Below, piece after piece: positions 40,540-41,635 of a stretch of DNA of 41,635 nt. The stretch covers positions 1-41,635 of the forward strand of contig JAOUMD010000007.1 of assembly GCA_029881675.1 (NCBI GenBank), given 5' to 3'. Both the position numbers and the translations under genes were made by a program. Under the pieces are notes generated by a model. The model searched no databases. It worked only from the letters and a program-made list of their open reading frames with translations, and was not told where the DNA came from. Positions within the stretch are counted from its first letter, which is position 1. Every line of letters begins with the position of its first letter. The stretch is from Minisyncoccota bacterium (GTDB lineage: Bacteria > Patescibacteriota > Microgenomatia > UBA1400 > PJMF01).

Positions 40540-40621
40540 GCCGAAGTGGCGGAATTGGTAGACGCGCACGACTTAGAATCGTGTGAGGTAACTCATGGAG
40601 GTTCAAGTCCTCTCTTCGGCA
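40540..40621 (+). tRNA. tRNA-Leu (UAG), CCA not encoded
   Basis: GCCGAAG pairs with CTTCGGC in the acceptor stem; the D-arm, anticodon stem CACGA/TCGTG with loop CTTAGAA (anticodon TAG), a long variable arm (class II) and the T-arm GTTCAAGTC are present. The discriminator is A; the next bases are CAA, so CCA must be added enzymatically. Confidence 0.95.
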
Positions 40622-40691
40622 CAATTATTTATTTTTCCCTTTTTTATTTTCCTGCTTTTTTAATGATATCTATTTCAGGTAGAATAATTTC

Positions 40692-41396
40692 ATGCCTGAA
40701 AATCAAGTAGTTACTCCAGCTGCATCTGTCCCTTCTATTGAAGAGATGAATAATCAAGTCGCACAGGTTCCTCAATCAGAGGCTCCGCCAGCAATTGATG
40801 CACAAACTCAACAAGCATCACAGGCACAACCAACTATAGACCAACAAGCTGCTAGCAATGGTATTTCTTTGGCTAATACACCAGAGACTGATGAGCCTGT
40901 TAGTGAAGTTAAGACTCAAGTAGTCGACTCAATGGCTAAAGTAAGGAGATGGTCTGTTAAGGGAATTGGTATTGCTCTAACTTTGCAAGGTCTCCATGGT
41001 ATCTATAAGTCAGTTATTTTTATTCTTGTTGAGTATCCAATTTTAGAACAACAATTAGTAGCTCATCAAGTAACTCAAGATCAAGTTAATGATTTTGGTG
41101 TTAAAGCGATTATGATGGTTATCTCTACTGTTCTTAGTATGTTCTTTGCGATGAAGCTAACTTTCCTAAAGACAAAGGCGGCTAAGACACTCAGTACTAT
41201 CATTGGTATCCTCCTCTTTATTGGTAATGCAATGATCCATGACTATTTTGCCTCATTAAATAGTAGTCAAATTATGGTGGACTTCATTATTTCAATAATG
41301 GCAAAGATTCAAGGTGCTCCTGAAGAAGTTATAGAAAACACGCCATTTTTGGAGGAAACTATTGAAGGCACAATCGACACTGTATGGTATAAATAG
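40692..41396 (+). CDS. Membrane protein with Gln/Pro-rich cytoplasmic N-terminus
   Basis: A 234-aa protein that I do not recognise. Residues 1-75 are low-complexity and rich in Gln, Ala, Pro and Glu (QVPQSEAPPAIDAQTQQAS), probably disordered. Three hydrophobic helices follow (about residues 93-112, 137-155, 165-185), then an acidic C-terminus. The start is supported by TAGAAT ending 6 nt before the ATG, with no ribosome site. It lies 5 nt before a gene that runs out of the window. Confidence 0.7.
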   Translation: MPENQVVTPAASVPSIEEMNNQVAQVPQSEAPPAIDAQTQQASQAQPTIDQQAASNGISLANTPETDEPVSEVKTQVVDSMAKVRRWSVKGIGIALTLQGLHGIYKSVIFILVEYPILEQQLVAHQVTQDQVNDFGVKAIMMVISTVLSMFFAMKLTFLKTKAAKTLSTIIGILLFIGNAMIHDYFASLNSSQIMVDFIISIMAKIQGAPEEVIENTPFLEETIEGTIDTVWYK

Positions 41397-41401
41397 TTCT
41401 T

Positions 41402-41635
41402 GTGAAAGAGATAATTTATAAAGCTAATCCTCGTTCAAAATCAATTAAAATTAGAATTGATTCTCATGGAAATGTAATCGTTTCATATCCTAAATGGACC
41501 CCTAAATTTGTTGTCAAAAAATTTGTAGATGCTCAAAAAGGTTGGATAGACTCTCATTTAGAAAAGATTAAACAAAAACTTAGTTTAAGTAGTGATGAAA
41601 ACTCAATCAATATTTTTGGTAAAAAGTATCAGAAA
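41402..41635 (+). CDS. YgjP/SprT-like (DUF45) metal-dependent hydrolase, 5' part only
   Basis: A reading frame of 78 codons from a GTG at 41402 runs off the window, which is why it is not in the track. The sequence (KANPRSKSIKIRIDSHGNVIVSYPKWTP, then KKFVDAQKGWIDSHLEKI, then INIFGKKYQK) matches the N-terminus of the YgjP family: R.S.R...I.I...G.V.V..P, then ....FV..K..WI..HL, then ..G..Y. The catalytic HExxH motif would lie outside the window. Family assignment is good, activity cannot be judged. Confidence 0.75.
   Translation, partial: MKEIIYKANPRSKSIKIRIDSHGNVIVSYPKWTPKFVVKKFVDAQKGWIDSHLEKIKQKLSLSSDENSINIFGKKYQK

Noticed and set aside
1-41635. CRISPR array or classic transposase
   Set aside because: No regularly spaced repeats were seen and no ORF looks like a transposase or integrase; the only long direct repeat is the 61-bp pair.

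Overview
The window looks like a chromosomal piece of a small-genome bacterium of the Candidate Phyla Radiation (Patescibacteria). The reasons are an AT-rich genome, dense gene packing, many short hypothetical membrane proteins, DUF4012, LTD, PEGA and CAP-type surface proteins, a sortase, several GT-C-like membrane proteins, and an FtsEX operon followed by a coiled-coil M23 protein of an unusual kind. TGA is used as a normal stop and a class-2 release factor is present, so the UGA-recoded Absconditabacteria and Gracilibacteria are unlikely. I cannot fix the lineage more closely; a Microgenomates-like group is my guess.

Layout. 1-4843 (minus): 5' part of a PEP-synthase/PPDK-like nucleotide-binding protein, a sugar-nucleotidyltransferase, a Nudix hydrolase, a phosphomannomutase/phosphoglucomutase, HolA and a small membrane protein. 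4900-8035 (plus): ftsE, ftsX and a coiled-coil M23-type murein hydrolase, a cell-division unit. 7973-8669: a 61-bp perfect direct repeat of the end of the hydrolase gene brackets a 137-codon ORF and a strong hairpin; this looks like an inserted cassette that regenerated its target gene. 8705-10216: a small secreted protein with an LAxTA-like sorting signal, a sortase and a small membrane protein. 10217-11790: a secreted SH3-like protein with clearly different base and codon use, set among hairpins, probably acquired. 11822-18410: a double GT2 glycosyltransferase, a giant membrane protein, an LTD protein and a VanZ-like protein. 18429-19717: HU, then three tiny alpha-helical proteins on the minus strand, two with their own hairpin terminator and the third sharing the HU one. 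19826-26534 (minus): lon under a CIRCE-overlapped promoter, then a PEGA/SH3 lipoprotein, a membrane protein, an MscS-related membrane protein and UppP. 26631-29398 (plus): a P-type Ca2+-ATPase and a small TM protein. 29395-34893 (minus): RF2, MsrB, a DUF4012 protein, a membrane protein and a cyclophilin lipoprotein. 34977-38474 (plus): CAP protein, RmlA-like enzyme and small coiled or membrane proteins. 38541-41635: tRNA-Ile, a clan GH-A-like secreted protein divergent from a lysozyme-like protein, a candidate small RNA, tRNA-Leu, a membrane protein and the start of a YgjP/SprT-like metallopeptidase.

The common theme is the cell envelope: sugar activation (nucleotidyltransferases, PMM), lipid carrier recycling (UppP), glycosyl transfer, sortase anchoring, peptidoglycan cleavage and division (FtsEX plus hydrolase). 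A second theme is transcript architecture: many genes have a -10-like box ending exactly 6 nt before the start codon, suggesting leaderless mRNAs.

The points most worth a second look are the repeat-bracketed toxin-like cassette (7973-8669), the permuted M23 domain, the three tandem small helical proteins, the CIRCE site at lon, the free-standing small RNA at about 40424-40498 and the foreign-looking gene at 10509-11702. All composition statements are by eye, not computed.
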